Below the pieces are notes generated by a model, which made no database searches, was not told the DNA's origin, and saw nothing but the letters and a program-made list of their open reading frames with translations. A program made the position numbers and the translations under genes. From NCBI RefSeq assembly GCF_014762765.1, contig NZ_JABURH010000131.1:1-64000 (forward strand): a stretch of 64,000 nt of DNA, read 5' to 3'. This DNA comes from Alcanivorax sp. (GTDB lineage: Bacteria > Pseudomonadota > Gammaproteobacteria > Pseudomonadales > Alcanivoracaceae). Shown here in pieces: positions 1 through 8,528 of this stretch (position 1 is the first letter of the stretch; every line of letters starts with the position of its first letter).

Positions 1-1208
1 GTGGCGGTGTCTCCCTGCGTCCGGGCGACGGCATCATCCACTCCTGGCTGAACCGTATGCTGCTGCCTGACACCGTGGGTACCGGTGGTGACTCCCACAC
101 CCGTTTCCCCATGGGCATTTCCTTCCCGGCCGGTTCCGGTCTGGTTGCCTTTGCTGCTGCCACCGGTGTGATGCCGCTGGATATGCCGGAATCCGTACTG
201 GTTCGCTTCAAGGGCAAGCGTCAGCCGGGCATCACCCTGCGTGACCTGGTACACGCGATTCCGCTGCAGGCAATCAAAGACGGCCACCTGACCGTTGCCA
301 AAGCCGGCAAGGTCAACGTTTTCTCCGGTCGCGTACTGGAAATTGAAGGTCTGGACGATCTGACTGTCGAGCAGGCATTCGAACTGTCTGATGCTTCCGC
401 CGAGCGTTCTGCTGCCGGCTGTACCATCACCCTGTCCGAAGACAGCGTGACCGAGTACCTGAAGTCCAACATCACCATGCTCAAGTGGATGATTGCCAAC
501 GGTTACGGCGATGCCCGTACCATTGAGCGTCGCATCAACGGCATGGAAGAATGGCTGGCCAATCCGAGCCTGATGCGTGCCGACGCCGATGCCGAGTACC
601 ACACCGTCATCGAAATCGACATGGACCAGATCAAGGAGCCGGTACTGTGCTGCCCGAACGATCCGGATGATGCCAAGACCCTGTCCGACGTGGCTGGCGC
701 CAAGATCGACGAAGTGTTCATCGGTTCCTGCATGACCAACATCGGTCACTTCCGCGCGGCCGGCAAGCTGCTGCAGAAAGTGGAAAGCGGTACCATGCCG
801 ACCCGTCTGTGGATTGCTCCGCCGACCAAGATGGATCAGCACCAGCTCACCGAAGAAGGCTACTACAACATCTTCGGCAGCGCCGGTGCGCGTACCGAGA
901 TGCCGGGCTGCTCCCTGTGCATGGGTAACCAGGCCCGCATCGCGCCCAAGTCCACTGCGGTATCCACCTCTACCCGTAACTTCCCGAACCGTCTGGGTCA
1001 GGGTGCGGATGTTTACCTGGCATCAGCTGAGCTGGCGTCTGTGGCCTCCATCCTCGGCAAGCTGCCGACCACCGAAGAGTATATGGAATACGCGAACACC
1101 ATCGATTCCATGTCCTCCGAGATCTACCGCTACCTGAATTTCGACCAGATGGCCGAATACCAGGACGTGGCTGATACCGTGAAGATTCCGGTTGCTCAAT
1201 CTGTCTAA
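1..1208 (+). CDS. acnB: Aconitate hydratase B, 3' part (5' end outside window)
   Basis: Cytosolic [4Fe-4S] aconitase of the TCA and 2-methylcitrate pathways, interconverting citrate and isocitrate. The reading frame is open from base 3, before the ATG listed in the ORF track, so the gene is cut by the window edge and about 400 C-terminal residues are visible. Typical AcnB blocks are present: [11 protein letters not shown] near the start, and the iron-sulfur ligand cysteines in [10 protein letters not shown] and in [12 protein letters not shown]. It ends just before a strong bidirectional hairpin terminator and is convergent with hrpB. Codon use matches the neighbouring housekeeping genes. AcnB rather than AcnA is called from these motif surroundings. 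Confidence 0.96.
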   Translation, partial: GGVSLRPGDGIIHSWLNRMLLPDTVGTGGDSHTRFPMGISFPAGSGLVAFAAATGVMPLDMPESVLVRFKGKRQPGITLRDLVHAIPLQAIKDGHLTVAKAGKVNVFSGRVLEIEGLDDLTVEQAFELSDASAERSAAGCTITLSEDSVTEYLKSNITMLKWMIANGYGDARTIERRINGMEEWLANPSLMRADADAEYHTVIEIDMDQIKEPVLCCPNDPDDAKTLSDVAGAKIDEVFIGSCMTNIGHFRAAGKLLQKVESGTMPTRLWIAPPTKMDQHQLTEEGYYNIFGSAGARTEMPGCSLCMGNQARIAPKSTAVSTSTRNFPNRLGQGADVYLASAELASVASILGKLPTTEEYMEYANTIDSMSSEIYRYLNFDQMAEYQDVADTVKIPVAQSV

Positions 1209-1232
1209 GATTGACTGATCGCTTCGCGAACC

Positions 1233-1262
1233 AAAAACGCCCGGCACTTGCCGGGCGTTTTT
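1233..1262. terminator. Bidirectional rho-independent terminator after acnB
   Basis: AAAAACGCCCGGCA and TGCCGGGCGTTTTT form a GC-rich stem flanked by A and T runs on the two sides, so it can end transcription in both directions. It lies 25 bp after the acnB stop and about 190 bp beyond the hrpB stop on the other strand. Confidence 0.9.
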
Positions 1263-1377
1263 GGTTTTGCAGGAAGCAAAAGGTTCAGCGCAGATTTTCG
1301 GAAATCCTTCACTACTTCAGCCATGACCTTCAAGAAAGCAGCGGCTTACATCGTTATAATAACTTCACTGCCAGCGT

Positions 1378-1406
1378 CTTCGCGATGCAAGCATCGCTTC
1401 CCACAA
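1378..1406. repeat. REP-like element (copy 1)
   Basis: GCGATGCAAGCATCGC is a 6-bp-arm hairpin followed directly by TTCCCACAA. The same CATCGCTTCC(C)ACAA end recurs near 38.8 kb, again between convergent genes, which is the usual place for REP/BIME elements in Pseudomonas-like genomes. It fills part of the acnB-hrpB gap. Family membership is inferred from only two or three copies in the window. Confidence 0.55.
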
Positions 1407-1454
1407 CTATCCGGACAGGCAGCAGCAAAGCCGAACGGTCTTGTCAGGTCTCTG

Positions 1455-3899
1455 CTAACCGCCATTCAGTCGGCGCTTGGTCAGCACGGTAGCCTGTGCC
1501 GCCAGTGGATCTTCCGGCCAGGGGTGCTTGGGATAGCGGCCTCTCAAGTCCTTGCGCACCGCCTGGTAGTTTTCCCGCCAGAATCGCTCCAGATTATCGG
1601 TAATGGCCGCCGGCCGCCCTGCCGGTGTCAGAAGATGGGCACTGATGGTCAATTTTCCCCCGGCAATGACTGGCAGACGAGTGAGGCCAAACAATTCCTG
1701 CAGCTTGACGGCCAGCACCACCGTGTCTCCGGTGTAATCCAGTCGAACCCGCCGCCCGGTGGGAATAGTGATGGTTTCCGGCATATCCCGTTGCAGACAT
1801 GTGCGCTGTTCAGGTGTTAACAACAGGTTGAGCGCATCACTTAGTGGCACCCGTTTCAGATCCTGAAGAGTACGCATACCGGCAAGAAACGGTGCCAACC
1901 AGCTGTCCAGATTTCCCAGCAAGCCCTCATTACTCACATCCGGCCAGTCGCTTTCATCCAGCGCCGCCAGGGTTGTCACCCTGGCCTGCCATTGCCGACA
2001 ATCCTCAGACCAGGGCAATAAGCCCAACCCATCCGCACGTAATCCTTCCAGCAGCCCCCAGGTTTGTTGCTCTGCGGTCAGCGATGCCATGGGCTGACTC
2101 TGCAGGACAATGGCGCCCAAGCGGCGCTGGCGCCAGCCAGTCACCCGCTGACGCTCACGATCCCAGCCGATCCGTTCGTGCCACTGCGCCTGCTGTGCCA
2201 CGACCGATTGCAGATCCGCTTCTTCCAGCGGCATGGCTAATCGGATGCGGGCATCGCGGGGCTGACCGTCCGTGTCCAGAATCAGCAGCCATTGTGTACC
2301 GGACAGGCTATCCCCCGGTGGCAGTTGTACTCCGGGGCCGTCCATCATCTGGTAGCGGTTGCCCTGCGCCTGGCGCAGGCAAGCCAACTGGCGTGGGTAG
2401 ACCCGGGCCAGCAACTCACCCAGGTTCTGACGCCAATCGCTGCTATCGCCGGGCTTGCCTGCCAGGAGTCGTTGAGCTTCAGCCAATAGCGGCCTGTGAC
2501 GCTCCGGGTTGGCTTCCAGCGCCTGCAGGCGGCTGCGCAAATCCACCCCCTGACCATTGAGGATATCCCGTTCGGACAACAAGGCAGCGACCCGGGCTGC
2601 AGCCACAGGCAGCCCCTGCTCTCTGCCTGCCAATATCAACATCGCCAGGGCCGGCTCAACACCCAGCTGTGCGATCGCCGCGCCATGCTCCGTTAGCCCG
2701 CCTTGCGCATCAAGGGCGCCGCCATCACGGAGTCGAGCCACCGCGCTCTGCCAAGCCGGCGCTGGAGGTGCATCCAGCCAGTGCATTTGCCCGGGCTCCC
2801 GGCAGCCCCAACGGGCCAGATCCAGCACCAGTTGATCCAGAGCGACTCTGGCTATTTCCGGCTTCTGATGGCTGGCCATCACCTCGGATTCAGACCATAG
2901 GCGCAGGCAGCAACCGGGCCCCAGCCGCCCTGCCCGCCCGCTGCGCTGACGAGCGCTGGCCTCACTGATCCTTCGTGTGACCAAGCGGCTGCGGTGACGA
3001 GCCGGATCATAGGCCGGCTCCCTGGCCAGACCACTATCAATGACATGGGTCACCCCTTCTATGGTCAGGCTGGTTTCCGCCACGTTGGTAGTCAGCACGA
3101 TCAAAGAACCGCCGTTTTTGGCCGCCTCCAGCACTTGCTGTTGCTGCGCCAGCGGCAGGCCACCATGCAATTCACTAACCGGCAGGCTGAGTCCGGATTC
3201 AGACAGGCCTCGGGCCACGCGGCGGATATCCGCCCGGCCAGGAAGAAACACCAGTATTACCTGCGCCTCCTCCGCGACAGAACACACCTGCTGGACACAG
3301 TGATCCCGCCAGTCCTGACGAGGGGCTGGCGGGCGATAAATAACGTTGACTGGAAAGCTGCGCCCTTCGCTGCGCATCACCGGAGCATCCAGCATGGCAA
3401 CCAGGGGCCCGCAGTCCAGGGTGGCAGACATCACCAGCAGCCCCAGATCGGGACGGAATGCCTCACGGATTTCCCTGACCAGGGCCAGCCCCAGATCCGC
3501 ATTCAGGGAGCGTTCATGGAACTCGTCAAAGATCACCAGACTGATGCCCTGCAACTCCGGGTCACTCAACGCCATACGGGTCAAAACCCCTTCGGTGACC
3601 ACTTCCAGACGGGTGGCGGTACTGACCCGGGTATCGGTTCGAGTCCGGTAACCAACGGTTTGCCCCACCGGCTCGCCAAGCTGGGCTGCCATGAAGGTGG
3701 CCACGGAACGGGCCGCCACCCGTCGTGGCTCCAGCATCAGAATGCGACCCTGGCCGGTTCCGGAACGATTCAGCAGACACAGCGGCACACGGGTGGATTT
3801 CCCTGCTCCTGGCGGGGCTTCCAGAATGGCACAGCCGGCTTGTTGCAAGGCATCAAGGAGAGGTTCCACCACCTCATCGACGGGAAATTCGTTCTGCAT
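1455..3899 (-). CDS. hrpB: ATP-dependent RNA helicase HrpB
   Basis: DEAH-box superfamily 2 helicase of the HrpB family; the cellular RNA substrate is not well defined in most bacteria. At 814 residues it is normal for the family. Visible motifs are Walker A PPGAGKST (about residues 29-36), DEFH in FDEFHERS (about 125-128), SAT in VMSATLDC, and QRSGRAGRLGPG (motif VI) in the second RecA domain. The C-terminal HrpB-specific domain ends with the family-typical RGRYPKHPWPEDP. The upstream gap is divergent with an orphan gene, so it probably has its own promoter. No strong Shine-Dalgarno is seen before the ATG. Confidence 0.95.
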   Translation of the reverse strand: MQNEFPVDEVVEPLLDALQQAGCAILEAPPGAGKSTRVPLCLLNRSGTGQGRILMLEPRRVAARSVATFMAAQLGEPVGQTVGYRTRTDTRVSTATRLEVVTEGVLTRMALSDPELQGISLVIFDEFHERSLNADLGLALVREIREAFRPDLGLLVMSATLDCGPLVAMLDAPVMRSEGRSFPVNVIYRPPAPRQDWRDHCVQQVCSVAEEAQVILVFLPGRADIRRVARGLSESGLSLPVSELHGGLPLAQQQQVLEAAKNGGSLIVLTTNVAETSLTIEGVTHVIDSGLAREPAYDPARHRSRLVTRRISEASARQRSGRAGRLGPGCCLRLWSESEVMASHQKPEIARVALDQLVLDLARWGCREPGQMHWLDAPPAPAWQSAVARLRDGGALDAQGGLTEHGAAIAQLGVEPALAMLILAGREQGLPVAAARVAALLSERDILNGQGVDLRSRLQALEANPERHRPLLAEAQRLLAGKPGDSSDWRQNLGELLARVYPRQLACLRQAQGNRYQMMDGPGVQLPPGDSLSGTQWLLILDTDGQPRDARIRLAMPLEEADLQSVVAQQAQWHERIGWDRERQRVTGWRQRRLGAIVLQSQPMASLTAEQQTWGLLEGLRADGLGLLPWSEDCRQWQARVTTLAALDESDWPDVSNEGLLGNLDSWLAPFLAGMRTLQDLKRVPLSDALNLLLTPEQRTCLQRDMPETITIPTGRRVRLDYTGDTVVLAVKLQELFGLTRLPVIAGGKLTISAHLLTPAGRPAAITDNLERFWRENYQAVRKDLRGRYPKHPWPEDPLAAQATVLTKRRLNGG

Positions 3900-3986
3900 T
3901 TTTTACGTCCATTGCTCAGGCGCCGTGACGACGGTCACTTCTGGTCATGTTGATCGGCCAATACCGCTGGTGGGGAGGGGTGCCTA

Positions 3987-3995
3987 TGCTATATT
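3987..3995 (+). promoter_or_regulatory. Extended -10 promoter element before the orphan gene
   Basis: TGCTATATT fits an extended -10 (TGn-TATATT) about 48 bp before the ATG of the 188-residue gene, in a locally AT-rich stretch. No good -35 hexamer is visible at the right distance, as is usual for extended -10 promoters. Confidence 0.4.
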
Positions 3996-4042
3996 CTGCC
4001 CATTATCGACTAATAATTAATAACTACTCTATATAGTGATAT

Positions 4043-4609
4043 ATGCTGAACGACTTGGGGATTCCTGAGCACCTCATCTGGAAACTGAATGATTTTGACA
4101 ACCACCAACGAGCCGTCAATTTCATCAAGCAGTTTCAGGAAACGCTGTGCGTATACAGTGCGCCGGTGGAGCAGCTCTATACCAACTACGATATTTCCAT
4201 ACCGCCGGATGATGAGCGCTCGCTGGTCATTCTGCCCAACCCCTATGCCTACCACGATACGTTTAACAATATCGGGAACCATAGCGTACACCCTACCGGC
4301 ATGCATATTTTGCCCGGCGAGTTTTTCAACAAAGAAGGACTCTTTCTGACTCTGCGGCTACTCAAGAATAACGAAAAGGTTATTAAGCCGGTGCCCCTGA
4401 AAGTGGGCCTCTGGGCACTGATGAAAAAGGAAACTGAGGAAGTGCCCTTCCTTCCTGTGATCACCAAGGGGGACCTTCGGGCCTTTCGCAAAGACTCACC
4501 CTCGCTTCACTTGCACCGGATCCAGCCATCCAAGCTGTCTGACCGCTCGCCCATGGAGGTCAAGGCAATCCAGCGGGTCATCCGCGAAAAGCTGAAGGTG
4601 TATATGTAA
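4043..4609 (+). CDS. Hypothetical protein (188 aa), orphan
   Basis: I do not recognise this protein. It is predicted soluble, with no signal peptide, membrane segment or known motif; the middle contains ILPNPYAYHDTFNN and the C-terminus is basic (AIQRVIREKLKVYM). It stands alone between divergent hrpB and the convergent UndA-like gene. It looks richer in A+T than its neighbours, which may mean more recent acquisition or weak expression. No clear ribosome binding site precedes the ATG. An opposite-strand ORF (4010-4306) overlaps the 5' part; the plus-strand frame is preferred because it is longer and has a plausible promoter. Confidence 0.7.
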   Translation: MLNDLGIPEHLIWKLNDFDNHQRAVNFIKQFQETLCVYSAPVEQLYTNYDISIPPDDERSLVILPNPYAYHDTFNNIGNHSVHPTGMHILPGEFFNKEGLFLTLRLLKNNEKVIKPVPLKVGLWALMKKETEEVPFLPVITKGDLRAFRKDSPSLHLHRIQPSKLSDRSPMEVKAIQRVIREKLKVYM

Positions 4610-4714
4610 AGGCAGTGAACAGTTAATAGTTAACAGCGAAAACAACCCGGGGCGGGAAGAACCACCAAACACGATAGAAGGCTTTCCCGGATGTGCAGAC
4701 GTAATCAGGTCTAT

Positions 4715-5449
4715 TCAGTCCGACTGAGCGTAGCAGTGGTCCAGTGCCAGGACATAGTATTCCAGCCCTTTGACTGCTGCGGCGAAGGCTCTTGTCCGGC
4801 TTTCCTGATTGACACAGGTAAGCTTGATGAGCTCCATGGCTTCGTGGGGGTGGGCGTCGTCGTAGGAGGCGTGGGCCCGTAGCCAGGCCATGGAATGACG
4901 ATTAATGGTGGCCACCCCGTTTTCCTGATAGGCCTGCATACCCTTGACCACACTCTGGCTCCATTCGCCAGTAGCCCATTCAATGGCCAGATTGGTGGCG
5001 GCAAGGCCCTCCTCCAGGCTGGCCTGGCGCCCCATGTGCCAGAGGTAATGGTTCACCGCATCCATGGCTGGCGGCGGCGTAACAAACTCCAGTTCTTCCA
5101 GGGTAATTCCAAAGCCCATGGCCCAGTCCTGGTACCAGTAGGCATGGCGCTGTTCGACCTTGATGTTGCTGATCAGCCAGTTCTTGCTCTCTTCGTGACC
5201 GGGATAGCGGCCCGGCTGGGTCTTGGCCAGGTTCAACCCCATATACTTGGGAAAGTTTTCCACCAGGGGATAGAAATTCAACAGGGCACTGCGAAAACGC
5301 GGCAAGCTGAGGGTTCCGGCTCCCATTTCCACAAACACCGGATGCTCCACCACCCGGTTTTTCAACGGTACCAGATCGTCCCAGAAGGCCTGGGCCCAGG
5401 GGCTGTGGTCGGTGAGTTCGAGACCTTTCTTGTAATTTGCGGCGCGCAT
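4715..5449 (-). CDS. UndA-like non-heme iron oxidase / fatty acid decarboxylase homologue
   Basis: Member of the heme-oxygenase-like (TenA/PqqC fold) diiron oxidase family, 244 residues. It closely resembles UndA of Pseudomonas, which converts medium-chain fatty acids such as lauric acid to terminal alkenes using O2. Blocks I recall from UndA are conserved, including ATNLAIEWATGEWS. All six expected metal ligands are in place: E99 and H102 (KVEQRH), E157 (AIEWATGEW), and H193, D197, H200 (HASYDDAH), with UndA-like spacing. The start is supported by GGAGAAC upstream. It follows tgpA on the same strand after 68 bp. TenA-type thiaminase or a PqqC-like role is less likely given the ligand set. 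Substrate is inferred. Confidence 0.8.
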   Translation of the reverse strand: MRAANYKKGLELTDHSPWAQAFWDDLVPLKNRVVEHPVFVEMGAGTLSLPRFRSALLNFYPLVENFPKYMGLNLAKTQPGRYPGHEESKNWLISNIKVEQRHAYWYQDWAMGFGITLEELEFVTPPPAMDAVNHYLWHMGRQASLEEGLAATNLAIEWATGEWSQSVVKGMQAYQENGVATINRHSMAWLRAHASYDDAHPHEAMELIKLTCVNQESRTRAFAAAVKGLEYYVLALDHCYAQSD

Positions 5450-5463
5450 TTGTCGTTCTCCAT

Positions 5464-5477
5464 AACAACCGGTTGTT
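5464..5477. promoter_or_regulatory. 14-bp perfect palindrome, candidate operator
   Basis: AACAACCGGTTGTT is a perfect palindrome centred about 21 bp upstream of the UndA-like ATG, in the 68-bp gap after tgpA. Position and symmetry suit a dimeric repressor site; the regulator is unknown and no neighbouring regulator gene is seen. Confidence 0.4.
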
Positions 5478-5517
5478 GCAGCTCATGGCTTGGCGACCAT
5501 GACCTACAGATAGCACA

Positions 5518-7560
5518 CTAGTCCAATAATTTGTATAAGCGATTTCTCAGGCTTCGTAAATGACGCCTTTGTCGCTTGTCCGGCGCTGAAACAGGATCAT
5601 AGTGGAGCTTCTGATAGTATTTTGCCCAATTCTCCGCAGCAACCGCCGCCTGAGGCCACTGCTCGCTGATTGCGTCACTCAACTGCATGGGGGTCAGTCC
5701 CACCGCCAGTGGCCGCCCCCGTTCACTGGCACGCTGATGCAATCGCCAGTATTCACGCTCCATCAGCGTCAGCCTCGCATTGCCGGTCCTCCAAAGTAGA
5801 AACAGGGCATAGAGCCCCATCAACATGGCGACAGCAACGATCAGCGCAATGGCAATGCGGACTGGTGAAACAACGCCGAGCAGATCTTCCAGAAATGCGG
5901 ACTGAAAGGCGCTATCGTACCCCAGCACCCAGGTTTGCCAGCGGAAATCCACGTAATCCACCCACTGACTGACTTTCGCAAATAGCCCCCCATCCGAGAA
6001 ACGGCGGAGCCCCAGATCATCCAGCACATCTCTGCCGTCTTCACTGTTCTCAAGGGCCTCCCTTAGCCCAAGCTCGATGCGCTCAGGCGCTACCGCGCCG
6101 GTAGGGTCCACACGGGTCCATCCCTGCCCTTCAAGCCAGATCTCGCTCCAGGCATGGGCATCGTACTGTCGCACCAGCAAATGGGTACCCAGTTGATTCT
6201 GCTCGCCTCCTTGGTAGCCCACCACGACCCTGGCCGGCACCCCGGCCGCGCGCATCAGGAAGGTAAAGCTGGAGGCATAGTGCTCACAGAATCCACGCCG
6301 GGTCCGAAAAAGGAAATCATCCACTGGATCCGCGGTGAGCCTGGGTGGCCTCAGGGTGTAATGAAAAGGTTGCTCACGGAAATGACGCAACGCTCGCTGG
6401 GCAATTTCACGTGCTGAATGGCTTTCCAGCTGCCATTGCTGCGCGAGCCCTCTGGCTTTCCTTCCTGACTCCTGCGGTAACGACAGCATCAGTTGTCGCT
6501 CCTGCCCGTCAAGGCTGATAGCGTCAGTGGCTGCAGGCACGCTTTCCACACGATAGGCAAACCGCTGCGACACCGGCTGGTCAGCCACCAGCCGCATATC
6601 CTTGGCCAGCGCCATGCCTTCATCCAGTGGGAAAGGAACGGCCAGGCTGAACAGCCAACGGCGCTGGGTCGGTTCGGCAATGATCTGGTAGCGATACCGT
6701 TGTTGCTCCGCGGCTCGACGGCTCTCGAGCTGCTGGTACCAAACCGGTTTTTGATTCCCTCTCCGGTACAGGTATTCTGACTCCGCCTGTCCCTGGGGCA
6801 CTGCCTGCTGCCAGGTGCGTCCGTCGTAGTGGCTCAACGTCAGCCCCCGCCAGTAACGCTGTGGCCGAGGCGGAATGTCTCCCTGAAAGTCTACCCGGAA
6901 GGCCAGCTCCGCAGATTCCGACAGTTCACTGATCTGGCCCGGTGACATACTGTCGCTCATACCAGTGCGGGCCTTGTCTTCCCCCACTTGCATATTCCAC
7001 AGTGGTGCCACCCGTGGCACCAAAAGGAACAACACCACCATCAGGGGAATAGCCTGCAAAGTCATGACCATCGCCCGCTTGCCATGCAGCAAGCCGCTGG
7101 CCCGGGTGTCACTGTGATTGATCCCCACCAGACAGGTAGTCAGGACCGTCATGCACAGGACCACATAGAGGAACATGCCCGGTGTCTGGGAAAACAACAG
7201 TGCCGTGGCGCATACGAAATACCCCAGCACAATTACCACATAGGCATCACGCTGCTGCACCACTTCCAGATACTTGAGAGCAAACAGGCTGACCAGCAAG
7301 GCAACGCCCGCTTCCGGCCCGTACAATCTGCCAAAGCTGTAAAAGGTCAGCCCCACAGCGCCAATCAATAGCAGCGTACGCACTATGCGGCCGGGCAGAG
7401 TAAGGCGCTGCTGATCCACCAGCCAGCGGATCAGGATCACCAGCACCAGCAACCCGGCCTGCCAGAGAGGCCCTTTGACCAGTTGGGGGATGGAACACAG
7501 CACCACTGCCAGGGCTAGCCAGAGTCTGGTATGAGACGGGACCTGATAAATGCGCGCCAT
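5518..7560 (-). CDS. tgpA: Membrane-bound transglutaminase-like protein TgpA (DUF3488/DUF4129)
   Basis: Inner-membrane protein with about six N-terminal transmembrane helices, a periplasmic transglutaminase-core domain, another helix near residue 565 and a cytoplasmic DUF4129 tail. The papain-like triad is visible as Cys425 (RRGFCEHYASS), His469 (YDAHAWSE) and Asp485 (RVDPTGA). The ORF track start is too far upstream: I choose MARIYQV, preceded by GAGG and lying 8 bp after the DUF58 gene stop, giving 680 residues. TgpA is reported as essential in P. aeruginosa; its natural substrate is not established. The moxR-DUF58-tgpA order is a conserved module. Confidence 0.92.
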   Translation of the reverse strand: MARIYQVPSHTRLWLALAVVLCSIPQLVKGPLWQAGLLVLVILIRWLVDQQRLTLPGRIVRTLLLIGAVGLTFYSFGRLYGPEAGVALLVSLFALKYLEVVQQRDAYVVIVLGYFVCATALLFSQTPGMFLYVVLCMTVLTTCLVGINHSDTRASGLLHGKRAMVMTLQAIPLMVVLFLLVPRVAPLWNMQVGEDKARTGMSDSMSPGQISELSESAELAFRVDFQGDIPPRPQRYWRGLTLSHYDGRTWQQAVPQGQAESEYLYRRGNQKPVWYQQLESRRAAEQQRYRYQIIAEPTQRRWLFSLAVPFPLDEGMALAKDMRLVADQPVSQRFAYRVESVPAATDAISLDGQERQLMLSLPQESGRKARGLAQQWQLESHSAREIAQRALRHFREQPFHYTLRPPRLTADPVDDFLFRTRRGFCEHYASSFTFLMRAAGVPARVVVGYQGGEQNQLGTHLLVRQYDAHAWSEIWLEGQGWTRVDPTGAVAPERIELGLREALENSEDGRDVLDDLGLRRFSDGGLFAKVSQWVDYVDFRWQTWVLGYDSAFQSAFLEDLLGVVSPVRIAIALIVAVAMLMGLYALFLLWRTGNARLTLMEREYWRLHQRASERGRPLAVGLTPMQLSDAISEQWPQAAVAAENWAKYYQKLHYDPVSAPDKRQRRHLRSLRNRLYKLLD

Positions 7561-7568
7561 GGAAAACC

Positions 7569-8525
7569 TCAGTAATCCGGATAGCTGGCCAGAGCATCCA
7601 GCAGCCGCCACCGATGCACATCACCGGTATCCGGCGCCAACGTCAGGCCCGGCAACTCCAGACCATAGGGCTGGCGCTGCTGGTCCAGTTGCAAAACCCA
7701 GTAGCACAGTATGGAAAGTCGCTGCTCCTCGCCAAGGCCCTGCAAACGATCCCAGCGCAACCATAAACGGCCGCCCACCGGTTCCTCGAACTGCTTGATA
7801 TTCAAGCCGCGACCCCGTGCGTAACCTTTCCAGTCTACCCGGCGCAGGGAGTCCCCAGGAGTGTAGCTGCGCAGCCCCTGGAATTCGTCATTGCCTGGCT
7901 GGCCACTGCTGAACGCCTGCTGATTTTCCTTGCCGCCATCTGCCGGGCAATCCAGACTTTCCTCCGGCCGTGGCCAGGCCAGACAATAGTGGTCCAGCGA
8001 TACATAGGACCAGGTGCGTAACAACCCCAGCGGAAAGCGGCTTTCCACCTTGAGGCGAGGTGCCGCCACCCTCCCTCGTTCTGTCAGTGGCAGATTCAGC
8101 CACAGGCTTTCTTCTTCACCTCTGCGGATACTGATCTGCTGGCCGTCCTGACCACGCCAGCGGAACCAGACGCAATGGTGATCTCGTCGCTGGGCAAACA
8201 ATACGAGTTCCAACGCGCCTTCCTCTCCCGCAAAACCGGATTCGCTATCGCCGTTACGCATGCCCAGGGCAAACAGATTCCGGAAGGTATGCAGAATCGC
8301 CACCATGAACAAGCTGGCGAGCAGGAAGGACAAGGCCAGAATCAGATTGTTTTCGTAATTGATACCGCCGATGAAAAGCAGTGCGGCCACCAACAGATAA
8401 AAGAAACCGTAACCGGTGGGCAAAATAAATATGCGCCGCCGATCCAGCACGATCTGCCTGGCCGGAGGCAAGCGCCGGGCCAGCCAGCGTTCATAAAGGT
8501 CCCGTATCGGCGCCGGCAGCTGCAT
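7569..8525 (-). CDS. DUF58 domain protein
   Basis: 318-residue protein with two adjacent hydrophobic helices at about residues 35-80 and a C-terminal DUF58 domain. The family signature is seen in RSYTPGDSLRRVDWKGYARG. DUF58 proteins have a partial von Willebrand A-like fold and nearly always sit next to a MoxR ATPase, as here, where the upstream stop and this ATG are 3 bp apart. Exact biochemical role is unknown; a membrane adaptor working with the MoxR chaperone is the usual inference. Confidence 0.9.
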   Translation of the reverse strand: MQLPAPIRDLYERWLARRLPPARQIVLDRRRIFILPTGYGFFYLLVAALLFIGGINYENNLILALSFLLASLFMVAILHTFRNLFALGMRNGDSESGFAGEEGALELVLFAQRRDHHCVWFRWRGQDGQQISIRRGEEESLWLNLPLTERGRVAAPRLKVESRFPLGLLRTWSYVSLDHYCLAWPRPEESLDCPADGGKENQQAFSSGQPGNDEFQGLRSYTPGDSLRRVDWKGYARGRGLNIKQFEEPVGGRLWLRWDRLQGLGEEQRLSILCYWVLQLDQQRQPYGLELPGLTLAPDTGDVHRWRLLDALASYPDY

Positions 8526-8528
8526 GGA

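Noticed and set aside
2994-3953. 319-residue plus-strand ORF antisense to hrpB
   Set aside because: Fully contained in hrpB, which is complete with all helicase motifs.
4010-4306. 98-residue minus-strand ORF in the orphan-gene region
   Set aside because: Overlaps the 188-residue plus-strand gene, has no ribosome binding site, and the plus-strand frame is longer with a plausible promoter.
4612-4638. AGTTAATAGTTAACAG-like tract, with loosely similar tracts near 23.8 kb and 49.67 kb
   Set aside because: Short, AT-biased and poorly matched between sites; not enough to define a repeat family from this window.
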